DNA of 64,000 nucleotides from the NCBI RefSeq assembly GCF_000421225.1, contig NZ_ATWL01000002.1, forward strand, positions 186,001 to 250,000, read 5' to 3'. The position numbers and the translations under genes are program-made. Origin of the DNA: Ruania albidiflava DSM 18029 (GTDB lineage Bacteria; Actinomycetota; Actinomycetes; Actinomycetales; Beutenbergiaceae). The notes below the pieces were generated by a model, which saw only the letters and a list, made by a program, of their open reading frames with translations, made no database searches and was not told the DNA's origin. The stretch's first letter is position 1, and each line of letters starts with the position of its first letter. Of the stretch, positions 1 through 8,656 are shown piece after piece.

Positions 1-299
1 CGCGGGCGCAGGATCTGGTCGGTGAACGTGGTGAGGAAGTCGGTGCGGGCGGTGGTGAGCATGTCCAGTGAGTGCACCACGTTGTCACCGGCGAGGTACT
101 TGAGCAGCACCTCCTTGAGGTGCCGGTTGTTGTGCCCGTAGTTCAGCGTGCCGGCACCAGCGAAGAAGTCGAGGTACTGGTCACCGTCCTCGGTGTACAT
201 GTAGCTGCCCTGGGCCTTGGCGAACGTGGCCGGCCAGGTCCGGGAGTAGCTGCGGACACCAGACTCCAGAGCGGTGGCGTCGATGCTGGTGAGTGTCAT
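1..299 (-). CDS. ectB: Diaminobutyrate--2-oxoglutarate transaminase, N-terminal part (cut by window edge)
   Basis: This PLP-dependent aminotransferase makes L-2,4-diaminobutyrate from aspartate semialdehyde, the first committed step of ectoine synthesis in the cytoplasm. Only the first 99 residues are in the window. The stretch around residues 44-58, LDFFAGAGTLNYGHNN, is the strongly conserved EctB N-terminal signature, followed by GDNVVHSLDMLTTAR. The ATG at 299-297 has a good ribosome site (GAAGGAAAG) 8 bases upstream. It follows ectA on the same strand with a 122-base gap, so the pair forms the usual ectAB(C) order, and ectC should lie just left of the window. The call is firm; only the C-terminus is unseen. 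Confidence 0.93.
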   Translation of the reverse strand, partial: MTLTSIDATALESGVRSYSRTWPATFAKAQGSYMYTEDGDQYLDFFAGAGTLNYGHNNRHLKEVLLKYLAGDNVVHSLDMLTTARTDFLTTFTDQILRP

Positions 300-421
300 T
301 GGTCGCTTTCCTTCGTGAGGGTTTGCGGATAGGTCGTGGGCACGGGTAGGCGTGCGGGCTGCGCGCAGCACGCCGGGACCGGTCGGGCCGGCGCAGCCTG
401 GGGCTGTCAGATGCGCGTGAA

Positions 422-982
422 TCAGCTCCTCGTGAGCGGACTGATGTGCAGACGGGGCTCGGCGTCCTGCCCGTCCGGGAAGGCCTCGGCGAGCAGTCCT
501 GCCGACCAGGTCAGCTCCGCTCCACGGCTGCGCGCGAAGCTCGCGAACAGCCTGCGGGAAGCCGTGTTGTCCTCGGTCACCGTCGCTTCCAGGGTGTGCA
601 CACCGGGCAGACCGTCAACCAGGTCGTCGAGCATCCGCCGGGCCAGGCGCCGGCCCCGTTGGTCGCCGCGGACCGCCACCTGCCAGACGAACACGCTGCT
701 GGTGCGCTCCGGCGGCTGGTAGCCGAGCAAGAAGCCGACCACTTCTGCGCCGCTGACAGCGACCCGGCAGGTGCTGGCAAAGTCCTCGGCCAGCACCAGG
801 TAGGCGTAGGACGAGTTCAGGTCCAGCTCGCCGCCGTCCCGGGCGAGACGCCACATCTCGGCACCTTCGCCGGGGCGCGGGGGACGGATCTGCACCGTGT
901 CCGCAGCTGCGGACGGCGCACCATCAGTGGCTGAGGGTTCAGCTGTAGCAGGACTCGTCGGGGACTCAGTCGTGATCGGCAT
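422..982 (-). CDS. ectA: L-2,4-diaminobutyrate N-acetyltransferase
   Basis: EctA acetylates diaminobutyrate to N-gamma-acetyl-diaminobutyrate, the second step toward the compatible solute ectoine. The 186-residue protein has a disordered N-terminal 30 residues rich in Pro/Ser/Thr and then a GNAT fold. Diagnostic stretches are LDLNSSYAYLVLAEDF, GFLLGYQPPE and VFVWQVAVRGDQRGRRLARRM, where the last holds the acetyl-CoA binding loop. I chose the ATG at 982; an in-frame GTG at 994 would add four residues. It is the first gene of the operon with ectB. The 240 bases upstream, between ectA and the divergent murQ, should contain the osmotically regulated promoter, but I see no convincing pair of promoter boxes for ectA there. 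Confidence 0.93.
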   Translation of the reverse strand: MPITTESPTSPATAEPSATDGAPSAAADTVQIRPPRPGEGAEMWRLARDGGELDLNSSYAYLVLAEDFASTCRVAVSGAEVVGFLLGYQPPERTSSVFVWQVAVRGDQRGRRLARRMLDDLVDGLPGVHTLEATVTEDNTASRRLFASFARSRGAELTWSAGLLAEAFPDGQDAEPRLHISPLTRS

Positions 983-1210
983 ACGGCCACCCACGTTATG
1001 CAGTCATTGACCGAAGTGAAACCGGCCGTTGACAGTCCTGCGGCGGATACTCGATCCCGGCAGCACGGAGTAACTCGCTTCCTGCTGCGGGAAATGGACT
1101 GCCTCCGAGCCGGCGAAAAATGCCTCTCGAATTGCGTCCAAATAGTGAGACGGGCTGGTGTTCTGTGACGACGAACGACGAAAGGAGACCTGCCTCACAG
1201 ATACCGCTAC

Positions 1211-1216
1211 TAGGCT
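1211..1216 (+). promoter_or_regulatory. Leaderless promoter -10 box of murQ
   Basis: TAGGCT lies 6 bases before the GTG start at 1223, so the transcript should begin at the start codon itself, as in many actinobacterial leaderless genes. No -35 box is convincing. An AAAGGAGA purine run near 1178 is too far away to serve this start. Confidence 0.5.
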
Positions 1217-1222
1217 GGCCGG

Positions 1223-2212
1223 GTGGAGCAGGGCAGGGCGACGGGCGAGGAGCAGAGCGTTGCCGTGCCGGCAGGCTCGCCCACTGAGGAACGGCACCCA
1301 GGCAGCCGTGACATCGACACCATGGGGACCGCCGGCGTCGTGGCCACCATCCTCGCCGAGGACGTGGGCATCGCCGCCGCTGTGGCCGCCCAGGCCTCTG
1401 CGATCACTGCGCTGGTGCAGCTGGGCGTGGCTGCGCTGCGCGACGGTGGGCGGATCCTCTACCTCGGTGCGGGCACCTCCGGTCGGCTGGCGGTGCTCGA
1501 CGCTGCCGAGCTGCTGCCCACCTACCGGGTCGGTGCGGACCAGGTGCGCGGGCACATCGCCGGCGGAGAGCGCGCCATGCTCCACCCGGTGGAGGGGGCA
1601 GAGGACGACCCGGAGGAGGGGCGTGCCGCCGTCGCCGACGTCACCGCCGCCGACCTGGTCATCGGTGTGGCCGCCAGCGGACGCACCCCCTACGTCCGCG
1701 GCGGCCTGCAGCACGCTCGTGCCGTCGGTGCCAGCACCGGACTGCTCTCCTGCAACCCCGCCGCCCCGCTCGCCGCGTTCGTCGACGTGCCCGTGCTCGT
1801 GGACACCGGTCCGGAGGTGATCACCGGCAGCACCCGGATGAAGGCGGGCACCGCGCAGAAGATGGTGCTGAACGCCTTCTCCACGGCGGTGATGGTCCGG
1901 CTCGGGAAGGTCTACTCGAACCTGATGATCGACGTCCTGCCCACCAACGAGAAGCTGCGCGGACGCGTGCTGCGGATGCTCGGCCAGGCCAGCGGTGCCG
2001 ACCCGGACCGCTGCCGGCAGGCGCTGGAAGCAGCCGGGGCGCCTCGCCCGGCACTCGTCTGCCTGCTCGCCGACGTCTCGCCCGAGGTCGCGGCTGCAGC
2101 CCTGGCTGCCCACCCGCCTGACGACCGACGGGAGGCGGACCCCTCCGGGGTGCGTTCCGCCGTCGAACAGCTGCGCGGCAGGCGTGCCCGGGAGGCTGAC
2201 CTGGCACGGTGA
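1223..2212 (+). CDS. murQ: N-acetylmuramic acid 6-phosphate etherase
   Basis: MurQ cleaves the lactyl ether of MurNAc-6-phosphate to give GlcNAc-6-phosphate and D-lactate during cell-wall recycling or use of imported MurNAc. The 329 residues contain the family opening PTEERHPGSRDID, the SIS sugar-phosphate isomerase fold with ILYLGAGTSGRLAVLDAAE, and the signature GSTRMKAGTAQKMVLN. The GTG start is chosen because a leaderless promoter box sits 6 bases before it; about 20 residues precede the conserved region. It stands alone between divergent ectA and convergent tesB, without a MurNAc kinase or transporter next to it. The PTS genes 2 kb away could supply its phosphorylated substrate, but that link is only an inference. 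Confidence 0.93.
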   Translation: MEQGRATGEEQSVAVPAGSPTEERHPGSRDIDTMGTAGVVATILAEDVGIAAAVAAQASAITALVQLGVAALRDGGRILYLGAGTSGRLAVLDAAELLPTYRVGADQVRGHIAGGERAMLHPVEGAEDDPEEGRAAVADVTAADLVIGVAASGRTPYVRGGLQHARAVGASTGLLSCNPAAPLAAFVDVPVLVDTGPEVITGSTRMKAGTAQKMVLNAFSTAVMVRLGKVYSNLMIDVLPTNEKLRGRVLRMLGQASGADPDRCRQALEAAGAPRPALVCLLADVSPEVAAAALAAHPPDDRREADPSGVRSAVEQLRGRRAREADLAR

Positions 2213-2255
2213 CCTCCGCCGTCGACCATCGGTAGGCGGCGCGGACCGGAACCGG

Positions 2256-3128
2256 TCAGCTGGGGATCTGCGGGATCCGGATCATGCCCTCCTGGGCGAT
2301 CGTGGCGACCAGCTCACCCGACCGGGAGTAGACCTTCGCCACACCCAGCCCCCGACCGCCGCAGGCCGAGGGTGAGGACTGGCTGTACAGCAACCAGTCC
2401 CCGGCGTCCACGTCGCGGTGCCACCACATCGCGTGGTCGAGGCTGGCCACCGACGCCTCCCGGGTCATCCAGGACAGGTGGTGGCGGCGCATGATCGGCT
2501 CCAGCATCACCTGGTCGCAGGCGTAGGCGAGCAGCGCTCGCTGCTCCAGCTGACCGGCGGGCAGCGGCCCGCGCGCCCGCATCCACAGGTGCTGCCGGTC
2601 CGTGCGCACCTCGCTCGGCGCGGTGAACAGGGCACCCTCCACGTGCCGCAGGTCGAACGCGCCGTTGCGGTAGAAGAACTGCGCCACCGGGTGGTCCAGG
2701 GAGCCGAACAGCTCCACCGAGCTGGGCAGGTCCTCCGGCGGCGGCACCTGCGGCATCTGCTCGGCGTGGTCCAGACCCTGCTGGTCGGCCTGGAACGAGG
2801 TGATCATCGACAGGATCGGCTTGCCCGACTGGATCGCGTGCGTGCGCCGGGCGGAGAAGGAACGCCCGTCGCGCAGGCGTTCGACGGCGAAGGTGATCGG
2901 CTCGTCCAGGTCACCGGGGCGCAGGAAATAGCCGTGCACGGAGTGCGGCAGCCGTTCGGTGGTCATCGTGCGACCCGCGGCCAGCAGCGCCTGGGCGAGC
3001 ACCTGGCCGCCGTAGACCCGCCCGTGCAGCTGAGGCAGCGAACGGCCCACGAACGTGTCCTCGTCGAGCCGGTCCAGCTCCAGGGCCGCCAGCACCGCAC
3101 CCAGCGGGTCCACCGGCTCGGCGCTCAC
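2256..3128 (-). CDS. tesB: Acyl-CoA thioesterase II
   Basis: A 290-residue double-hotdog thioesterase that hydrolyses acyl-CoA to free fatty acid and CoA. The N-terminal hotdog carries [19 protein letters not shown] and [11 protein letters not shown], and the C-terminal one carries [10 protein letters not shown] and the Gln/Ser-rich [15 protein letters not shown], all typical of TesB. The GTG start overlaps the stop of the upstream globin gene (GTGA at 3128-3125), so the two are translationally coupled. Similar globin-thioesterase neighbours occur in other actinobacteria, but what they do together is unknown to me. The physiological chain length cannot be read from the sequence. Confidence 0.9.
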   Translation of the reverse strand: MSAEPVDPLGAVLAALELDRLDEDTFVGRSLPQLHGRVYGGQVLAQALLAAGRTMTTERLPHSVHGYFLRPGDLDEPITFAVERLRDGRSFSARRTHAIQSGKPILSMITSFQADQQGLDHAEQMPQVPPPEDLPSSVELFGSLDHPVAQFFYRNGAFDLRHVEGALFTAPSEVRTDRQHLWMRARGPLPAGQLEQRALLAYACDQVMLEPIMRRHHLSWMTREASVASLDHAMWWHRDVDAGDWLLYSQSSPSACGGRGLGVAKVYSRSGELVATIAQEGMIRIPQIPS

Positions 3129-3592
3129 GCTCGCCCCTCGTCGTCCTCGAAGGTGTTCACCAACGAGTAGGCGGCGCGTTCCAGGTAGTCCAGCAGAGCA
3201 GACTCCTGCAACGGGGCCAGGCCGGCCTCCTTCACTGCCACAGTCATGAACTGCAACCAGCGGTCCCGGGCCGTGGGTGTGACCCGGTAGGGCACGTGCC
3301 GCATCCGCAGCCTCGGGTGCCCGCGGGTCTCGGAGTAGGTGGTGGGACCGCCCCAGTACTGCTCCAGGAACATCCGCAACCGGTCCTCGGCCGGCCCCAG
3401 GTTCTCTTCCGGGTACATCTGGCGAAGCAACTCGTCCTCGGCGACCTGCTCGTAGAAGCGGCGGGTGATGAAGCGGAACGTGGGTGCACCGCCGACCGCC
3501 TCGTAGAAGGAGTCCGGGCGGGCAGGACGTGCCGACGTCACCCGCAGGGCAGGTCGCTGGGCGGGGTTGGCCGCAGGTTCGGGCATGCTCAC
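3125..3592 (-). CDS. glbO: Truncated haemoglobin, group II (GlbO type)
   Basis: A 155-residue group II truncated globin, a haem protein expected to bind oxygen or nitric oxide near the membrane in respiring or stressed cells. It has [22 protein letters not shown] at residues 29-50, the Trp-containing [12 protein letters not shown], and [11 protein letters not shown], where the conserved proximal His lies, matching mycobacterial GlbO. The GTG at 3592 is favoured over the ATG two codons later because a TAGGCT box lies exactly 7 bases before it. It is the first gene of a two-gene unit with tesB. Confidence 0.9.
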   Translation of the reverse strand: MSMPEPAANPAQRPALRVTSARPARPDSFYEAVGGAPTFRFITRRFYEQVAEDELLRQMYPEENLGPAEDRLRMFLEQYWGGPTTYSETRGHPRLRMRHVPYRVTPTARDRWLQFMTVAVKEAGLAPLQESALLDYLERAAYSLVNTFEDDEGRA

Positions 3593-3599
3593 GCCCGCC

Positions 3600-3605
3600 A
3601 GCCTA
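3600..3605 (-). promoter_or_regulatory. Leaderless promoter -10 box of glbO-tesB
   Basis: TAGGCT on the minus strand, 7 bases before the GTG start at 3592. It matches the TANNNT pattern seen before several other genes here and fixes the glbO start. Confidence 0.5.
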
Positions 3606-3651
3606 ACGGGAGTGCAGTCCCTGATCTAAGCGGTATCGGCCGGTGCCGGTG

Positions 3652-5334
3652 CTAGAGCGCCAGCTCGACCAGGGCGGGCAGGGCGCCGCGAGCAGCCCTG
3701 CGGGCGTCCTCGGCACTCTCCGCAGCCAGCGCCCGACCCGCCGCCGCGCGACACTCGGCCAGCGTGGTCGCAGCCAGCAGCGCGCCCACGTCACCCAGTG
3801 CCCGCGGGGTCATCGACAGGCTGGAGACCCCCATGCCCACCAGCACCGCCGCCAGGGCGGGATCGGCAGCCGCCTCCCCGCACACCCCGACCGGGCGGGA
3901 CTGGGCCGCTCCGCCGTCACAGGTGTACTGCAGCAGCTGCAGCACCGCCGGATCCCACGGAGTGGACAGCGGGGCCAACGAGCCGAGCAGCCGGTCGGCG
4001 GCCAGGGTGTACTGGGTGAGGTCGTTCGTACCGATCGAAGCGAACTCCGCGCGAGCCAGGATGGGGCCGGCGAGCAGCGCGGCACTGGGTACTTCCACCA
4101 TCACCCCGGCCCGGTGCAGCCCGTGCGCGGCGCAGGCGGTCACGAAGTCTTCCGCCTCAGCGACCCGAGAGACCATCGGCGCCATCACCCAAACCTCCGC
4201 CTCGGAGTCCTCGGCAGCCTGGGCGATCGCGGTCAGCTGGTTCTCCAGCACGTCCCGGTCCTGCCAGGAGGTGCGGATTCCTCGGACCCCCAGGGCGGGG
4301 TTGGACTCCTCGCCACTGGTCAGGAACGGCATCGGCTTGTCCGCCCCCGCGTCCAGGGTGCGGATCACCACGCGACGCCCGGCGAACGCGGCGAACACTG
4401 CGGAGTAGGCGTCCACCTGCTCGGCGACGCTCGGCTCGGTGTCCCGACCGAGGAAGGCGAACTCGGTGCGGAACAACCCCACCCCCTCAGCGCCGCTGTC
4501 TGCGGCCGGCTGCGCCTCGGCGACCTCCCCCACGTTGGCCAGCAGCGCCACCCGGTGGCCGTCCTTCGTGCGCCCGGGTGGGTCGAAGGCACGCACCCGC
4601 ACACGCTCCTTGGCGGCGGCCACCTGCTCCTCGGTGGGGTCCAGCAGCACCTCACCGGCGCCGCCGTCGACCAGCACCACGTCCCTGGCAGCGACCTGCT
4701 CGATCGCCTCACCCACCCCCACCACCGCCGGGATGCCCAGCGCACGGGCCAGGATCGCAGTGTGCGAGGTGGGCCCGCCCTCCTCGGTGACCAGCGCGCG
4801 CACCACCTCCGGGTCCAGCTGGGCAGTGTCCACCGGGGCCAGGTCGCGGGCGAGCAGGATGTAGGGCTCCTCCCGCTGCGGCACCCCCGGGCTGGGGGCG
4901 CCGAGCAGGTGGGCGATGATCCGGTCCCGCACGTCCGCCACGTCCCGGGCCCGTTCGGCCAGGTAGCCGCCGAGGGACTCGAACTGGCTCGCCACGGCAC
5001 CGGCGGCCTCCCACACCGCCCGCTCCGGGGTGATCTGCTCGTCCCGCACCCGCTGCTGGGCATCGGAGACCAGCGTGGGGTCCTTGGCGATCTGCGCAGT
5101 GGTCTGGAGCACCTCCCGAGCCGTCCCCTCGGTGTGCTCGGCACGGTCGGTCAGGTCTTCGGCGACGGCGGAGGCTGCAGCGGGGATGGCCGCACTCGCC
5201 TCGTCCAGTCCTTGGCTGCGTCGCCGTCTGGGCGGTTCGCCCGCCGCCGTCGCCATGCGTACGGTGGGGCCTGCGGCCCGTCCGGGGGAGACCCCCGCAC
5301 CACGGATGATCCGGATCTGCTCGTCGCCTGACAT
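3652..5334 (-). CDS. ptsI: Phosphoenolpyruvate--protein phosphotransferase (PTS enzyme I)
   Basis: Enzyme I takes phosphate from phosphoenolpyruvate and hands it to HPr, starting the sugar phosphotransferase chain in the cytoplasm. The 560 residues show the phospho-His loop GGPTSHTAILARALGIP (His near residue 190), the metal/PEP-binding region with EVPSAALLAGPILA and SIGTNDLTQYTLAADR, and the C-terminal PVGVCGEAA with the conserved Cys. The ATG at 5334 is preceded by GGGAGG. The N-terminus around residues 5-20 shows the usual I-R-G-x-G-V-S-P-G-R motif. It is divergent from ptsB; HPr and an EIIC permease are not in the window. Confidence 0.95.
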   Translation of the reverse strand: MSGDEQIRIIRGAGVSPGRAAGPTVRMATAAGEPPRRRRSQGLDEASAAIPAAASAVAEDLTDRAEHTEGTAREVLQTTAQIAKDPTLVSDAQQRVRDEQITPERAVWEAAGAVASQFESLGGYLAERARDVADVRDRIIAHLLGAPSPGVPQREEPYILLARDLAPVDTAQLDPEVVRALVTEEGGPTSHTAILARALGIPAVVGVGEAIEQVAARDVVLVDGGAGEVLLDPTEEQVAAAKERVRVRAFDPPGRTKDGHRVALLANVGEVAEAQPAADSGAEGVGLFRTEFAFLGRDTEPSVAEQVDAYSAVFAAFAGRRVVIRTLDAGADKPMPFLTSGEESNPALGVRGIRTSWQDRDVLENQLTAIAQAAEDSEAEVWVMAPMVSRVAEAEDFVTACAAHGLHRAGVMVEVPSAALLAGPILARAEFASIGTNDLTQYTLAADRLLGSLAPLSTPWDPAVLQLLQYTCDGGAAQSRPVGVCGEAAADPALAAVLVGMGVSSLSMTPRALGDVGALLAATTLAECRAAAGRALAAESAEDARRAARGALPALVELAL

Positions 5335-5437
5335 CGTGCCTCCCGTTGCCGCTGGCATCGAGCCTCATTCTCGTCCGGTGGCGGGAGTGGGGCCATGCGG
5401 TTGTAGAGTGGTGTGTATCACAAGGAGGAAGTCAGGA

Positions 5438-5683
5438 GTGGACGTGATCAAGGCCGAGGACATCCTCGCGGCGCTGGGCGGCGACACGAACGTGGTCGAC
5501 CTGGAGCCGTGCATCACCCGGTTGCGGGTCGAGGTGACCGACCCGGCACTGGTGGACGAGGAGAGCCTGCGCGCGCACGGGGCCTATGGAGTGGTGCGCT
5601 CCGGTCGGGTGGTCCAGGTGGTGGTCGGCCCGGTGGCCGATGACCTGGCCGCTGACATCGACGGGCTGCGCCCCACCACGTGA
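5438..5683 (+). CDS. PTS EIIB subunit, glucose/N-acetylglucosamine family
   Basis: An 81-residue free-standing EIIB domain that passes phosphate from EIIA to the incoming sugar. The phospho-cysteine lies in the hallmark LEPCITRLRVEV near residue 26, followed by HGAYGVVRSGRVVQVVVG, typical of the glucose-superfamily EIIB fold. Most relatives are fused to a membrane EIIC; here the domain stands alone with no EIIC nearby. The GTG at 5438 has a perfect AAGGAGGA ribosome site at 5422-5429 and a TAGAGT box at 5404-5409. A strong hairpin follows the gene before malQ. It divides the shared upstream region with ptsI. Confidence 0.88.
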   Translation: MDVIKAEDILAALGGDTNVVDLEPCITRLRVEVTDPALVDEESLRAHGAYGVVRSGRVVQVVVGPVADDLAADIDGLRPTT

Positions 5684-5724
5684 CCTGAGCAGCTCCGGCT
5701 GCGAGGGCCCGACGGCGTGCCCGG

Positions 5725-5757
5725 CGACCGCGTGCCTGCCCTGGCGGCACGCGGTCG
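5725..5757 (+). terminator. Hairpin between ptsB and malQ (terminator or attenuator)
   Basis: Twelve-base perfect arms CGACCGCGTGCC (5725-5736) and GGCACGCGGTCG (5746-5757) enclose a 9-base loop. There is no T run, so it could be a weak intrinsic terminator, a processing stem or a Rho-linked end. The other 200 bases between ptsB and malQ hold no gene I can support. Confidence 0.5.
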
Positions 5758-5933
5758 ATCTACGTCCGGATCCATCGATGCGGTGCCGGTGCGCAGGTTC
5801 CTCTCGATGAGCCGCAGGTCGCGAGCTTCCCGGTGGCGCCGCCGCCGTCCAGGTGCCGACTCTGGCAAGATCGTCTACAACGGCCAACACCGACCGCCAC
5901 CTATCGACGCAGGAGTATCGGGTACACACCGTG

Positions 5934-8117
5934 ATGGAGGACCACATCGACGTCGGCAGCAGCGGGCTGCGCGCTCTGGCCGCTGCGTACGGGGTGGCGA
6001 CCGAGTTCTGGGACTACCGCGGTATCCACCAGCAGGTGCCAGACAGCACGCTGCGTAGCGTGCTCGCAGCCATGGACGTGCTGGCCGAGACCGACCACCA
6101 GGTGCAGGCCGCGCTCGCGGTTGCGCAGAGTGCGCCCTGGCGGCGCACGCTCCCACCGTGCGTGGTGGTGCGTGCCGGTGTGCCGGAGCAGGTACCGGTG
6201 CACGTGCCCGACGGCGCCACGGTGCGGCTGCGGGTGGTCCTGGAGGACGGTGCCGAGCGTGAGCTGGAGCAGGTGGACGTCTGGGTCGCACCGCAGGAAG
6301 TTGACGGCGCGCAGGTCGGCAGAGCCACCTTTGCGCTGCCTGCTGACCTACCGCTGGGCTGGCACGAGCTGGTCGTGGACGTCGATGAGCGCACTGCCAC
6401 CGCCCGGAGCCCGCTGGCCATCACCCCCTCCCGGCTGCCGATGCCCGAGCTGCGGGCAGAGCAGGGTGGCCGCGCCTGGGGGCTGATGGCCCAGCTGTAC
6501 TCGGTGCGCTCGGCCGCCTCCTGGGGGATCGGCGACCTGGCCGACCTGGCGGAGCTGACCGGCCTGTCCGGGGAGCTCGGCGGCGACTTCCTGCTGATCA
6601 ACCCGCTGCATGCGGCCGAGCCCGGTGCGCCGATGACGCCCTCGCCGTACCTGCCTACCACCCGCCAGTTCCTCAACCCCATCTACATCCGGCCCGAGGA
6701 CATCCGGGAGACCGCCTACCTGCCGAACAGCCAACGCACGCTGCTGGAGTGGGCGCTGGACGCGTTGCGACCGATGAACACCGATGCTGGCCCGATCGAC
6801 CGGGATGCGGTGTGGGCGGAGAAGAAGTCGGCGTTGGAGACGATCTTCGCCGCCGGCCGCAGCCGTTCGCGGCAGCGGTCGCTGGACCGGTTCCGTGCGG
6901 AGCTGGGCCGCCGGCTGGAGGACTTCGCCCTCTGGTGTGCCGTGGCCGAGCAGCACACCGAGGGGGAGCCTTGGCCGCTGGACGACGCCACCCCCGGAGC
7001 ACTGGGCCGGCTCCGCCGGGAGCTGGCGGAGCGCATCGACTTCTTCTGCTGGCTGCAGTGGGTCGCCGACGAACAGCTCGAGCGTGCCCAGCGCACAGCG
7101 CGGGAGGCGGGGATGCGGATCGGCGTGATGCAGGACCTTGCCGTGGGGGTGCACCCGCGCGGGGCGGACTCCTGGTCGATGGCGGGGGTGCTGGCTCGCG
7201 GCATCACCGTGGGCGCGCCGCCGGACATGTACAACCAGCAAGGGCAGGACTGGTCGCAGCCGCCGTGGCGGCCGGATGCGCTCGCCGAGGCCGGGTACCG
7301 CCCGCTGCGGGACCTGGTGCGCACCGTCGTGCGACACGCCGGGGCCCTGCGGGTGGACCACATCATCGGCCTGTTCCGGCTGTGGTGGATCCCCGACGGA
7401 GCGTCCGCCGAGGAGGGCACCTATGTGCGCTACGACCATGAGGCGATGGTCGGGGTGCTCGCCCTGGAGGCCTATCGGGCCGGGGCGATGGTGATCGGGG
7501 AGGACCTGGGCACGGTGGAGCCGTGGGTACGCGACTACCTCTCCGAGCGTGGTGTCCTCGGCACCTCGGTGCTGTGGTTCGAGCAGGAGGACAACCGGCC
7601 GCGCCGCCCGGAGGACTATCGCGAGCTGGCCCTGGCGACGGTCACCACGCACGACCTGCCCCCGACCGCCGGCTACCTCGCCGAGGAGCACGTCGAGCTG
7701 CGTCAGCAGTTGGGGCTGCTCACCGAACCGGCGGCGCAGGTGCGGCTGGCGGCGCAGATCGAGCGGGAGCGGATGCTGCAGGCGCTGCGCGACCGGTTCC
7801 TGCTGCCGCCAGACCCTACGGAGCGGCAGATCGTCGAGGCACTGCACCGGTTCGTGGTGCACAGCCCGTCGCTGCTGGTAGGGGTGGCGCTGACGGACGC
7901 AGTGGGAGAGCGACGGGCGCAGAACCAGCCTGGCACCGACACCGAGTACCCGAACTGGAAGATGCCCCTGGCCGACGGTGGGGAGACGGCCGTGCTGGTG
8001 GAGGACCTGCCCGGCAACGCGCGGTTCTCCTCGCTGGTGGCTGCCGTGCGCCAAGAGCTCGCCGACCGGGCCGCAACTGCTCAGCCCGCCGACGGGCAGC
8101 AGGTGAGCCGGCCGTGA
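5934..8117 (+). CDS. malQ: 4-alpha-glucanotransferase (amylomaltase)
   Basis: MalQ (GH77) moves maltosyl and longer alpha-1,4-glucan segments between chains and releases glucose in maltodextrin and glycogen metabolism. The 727 residues contain the GH77/GH13 catalytic elements: ALRVDHIIGLFRLWWIP with the nucleophile Asp, VIGEDLGTV with the acid/base Glu, and VTTHDLPPTAGY with the third carboxylate. Actinobacterial MalQ has a roughly 150-residue N-terminal extension, as here. I chose the ATG at 5934; a GTG directly before it at 5931 is also possible, and the AGGAG at 5911 is rather distant. It overlaps the EIIA gene by four bases, so glucan breakdown and PTS are co-expressed. Confidence 0.93.
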   Translation: MEDHIDVGSSGLRALAAAYGVATEFWDYRGIHQQVPDSTLRSVLAAMDVLAETDHQVQAALAVAQSAPWRRTLPPCVVVRAGVPEQVPVHVPDGATVRLRVVLEDGAERELEQVDVWVAPQEVDGAQVGRATFALPADLPLGWHELVVDVDERTATARSPLAITPSRLPMPELRAEQGGRAWGLMAQLYSVRSAASWGIGDLADLAELTGLSGELGGDFLLINPLHAAEPGAPMTPSPYLPTTRQFLNPIYIRPEDIRETAYLPNSQRTLLEWALDALRPMNTDAGPIDRDAVWAEKKSALETIFAAGRSRSRQRSLDRFRAELGRRLEDFALWCAVAEQHTEGEPWPLDDATPGALGRLRRELAERIDFFCWLQWVADEQLERAQRTAREAGMRIGVMQDLAVGVHPRGADSWSMAGVLARGITVGAPPDMYNQQGQDWSQPPWRPDALAEAGYRPLRDLVRTVVRHAGALRVDHIIGLFRLWWIPDGASAEEGTYVRYDHEAMVGVLALEAYRAGAMVIGEDLGTVEPWVRDYLSERGVLGTSVLWFEQEDNRPRRPEDYRELALATVTTHDLPPTAGYLAEEHVELRQQLGLLTEPAAQVRLAAQIERERMLQALRDRFLLPPDPTERQIVEALHRFVVHSPSLLVGVALTDAVGERRAQNQPGTDTEYPNWKMPLADGGETAVLVEDLPGNARFSSLVAAVRQELADRAATAQPADGQQVSRP

Positions 8118-8563
8118 GGGTGCACGCCCCGGTACCGGGCCGGGTGCTGGAGCTTGCGGACGTGCCCGACCAGGTGTTCGCCGCGGCGATCGTCGGGCCC
8201 GGACTGGCGATCGACCCCGGTCCTGATGCCGAGGCCGTCACAGCTGTGGCGCCGGTGGCCGGGCGGGTGGTCAAGCTGCATCCGCACGCGTTCGTCATCG
8301 TGGCTGGCTCAGGCCAGGGGGTGCTGGTGCACCTGGGCATCGACACGGTCGAGCTCGCTGGGGACGGGTTCACCGTACATGCTGCCGAGGGCGAGGAGGT
8401 GACCACCGGCGCGCCGATGATCACGTTCGACCCGGTAGCAGTGGCTCAGGGTGGCCGCAGCCCGGTGTGCCCGGTGATCGCGCTCGACGGCGGTGCCGAG
8501 CAGGTGCACCGACTCGCCCCCGCGGTGGTCGCCGCAGCGGACCCACTCTTCGACTGGACCTGA
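8114..8563 (+). CDS. PTS EIIA subunit, glucose type (Crr-like)
   Basis: A 149-residue soluble EIIA that receives phosphate from HPr and donates it to EIIB; in many bacteria it also acts as a signalling protein. The fold is recognisable from APVPGRVLELADVPD, the TAVAPVAGRVVKL strand and the phospho-His loop GVLVHLGIDTVEL. The GTG at 8114 overlaps the malQ stop (GTGA), indicating translational coupling. Together with ptsB and ptsI it supplies the soluble PTS parts, while the membrane EIIC must lie elsewhere. The gene ends 11 bases before a palindromic repeat. Confidence 0.9.
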   Translation: MRVHAPVPGRVLELADVPDQVFAAAIVGPGLAIDPGPDAEAVTAVAPVAGRVVKLHPHAFVIVAGSGQGVLVHLGIDTVELAGDGFTVHAAEGEEVTTGAPMITFDPVAVAQGGRSPVCPVIALDGGAEQVHRLAPAVVAAADPLFDWT

Positions 8564-8574
8564 CCCCCTGAGTG

Positions 8575-8636
8575 TCGCGAACGCTCGCCTTCGCGGCGTC
8601 TGAAACGATTCACAGCGCGCAGGCGAGCGTTCGCGA
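8575..8636. repeat. Palindromic intergenic element, copy 1 (core CGCGAACGCTC)
   Basis: Two perfect 16-base arms, TCGCGAACGCTCGCCT at 8575-8590 and its reverse complement at 8621-8636, enclose a 30-base loop with a secondary GCGGCG segment. It lies between the convergent EIIA and pepN genes and would work as a terminator on both strands. Two further copies with the same 11-base core are at 36208-36266 and 54676-54737. Confidence 0.85.
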
Positions 8637-8656
8637 CCTGCGGGGTGGGGCTGGGT

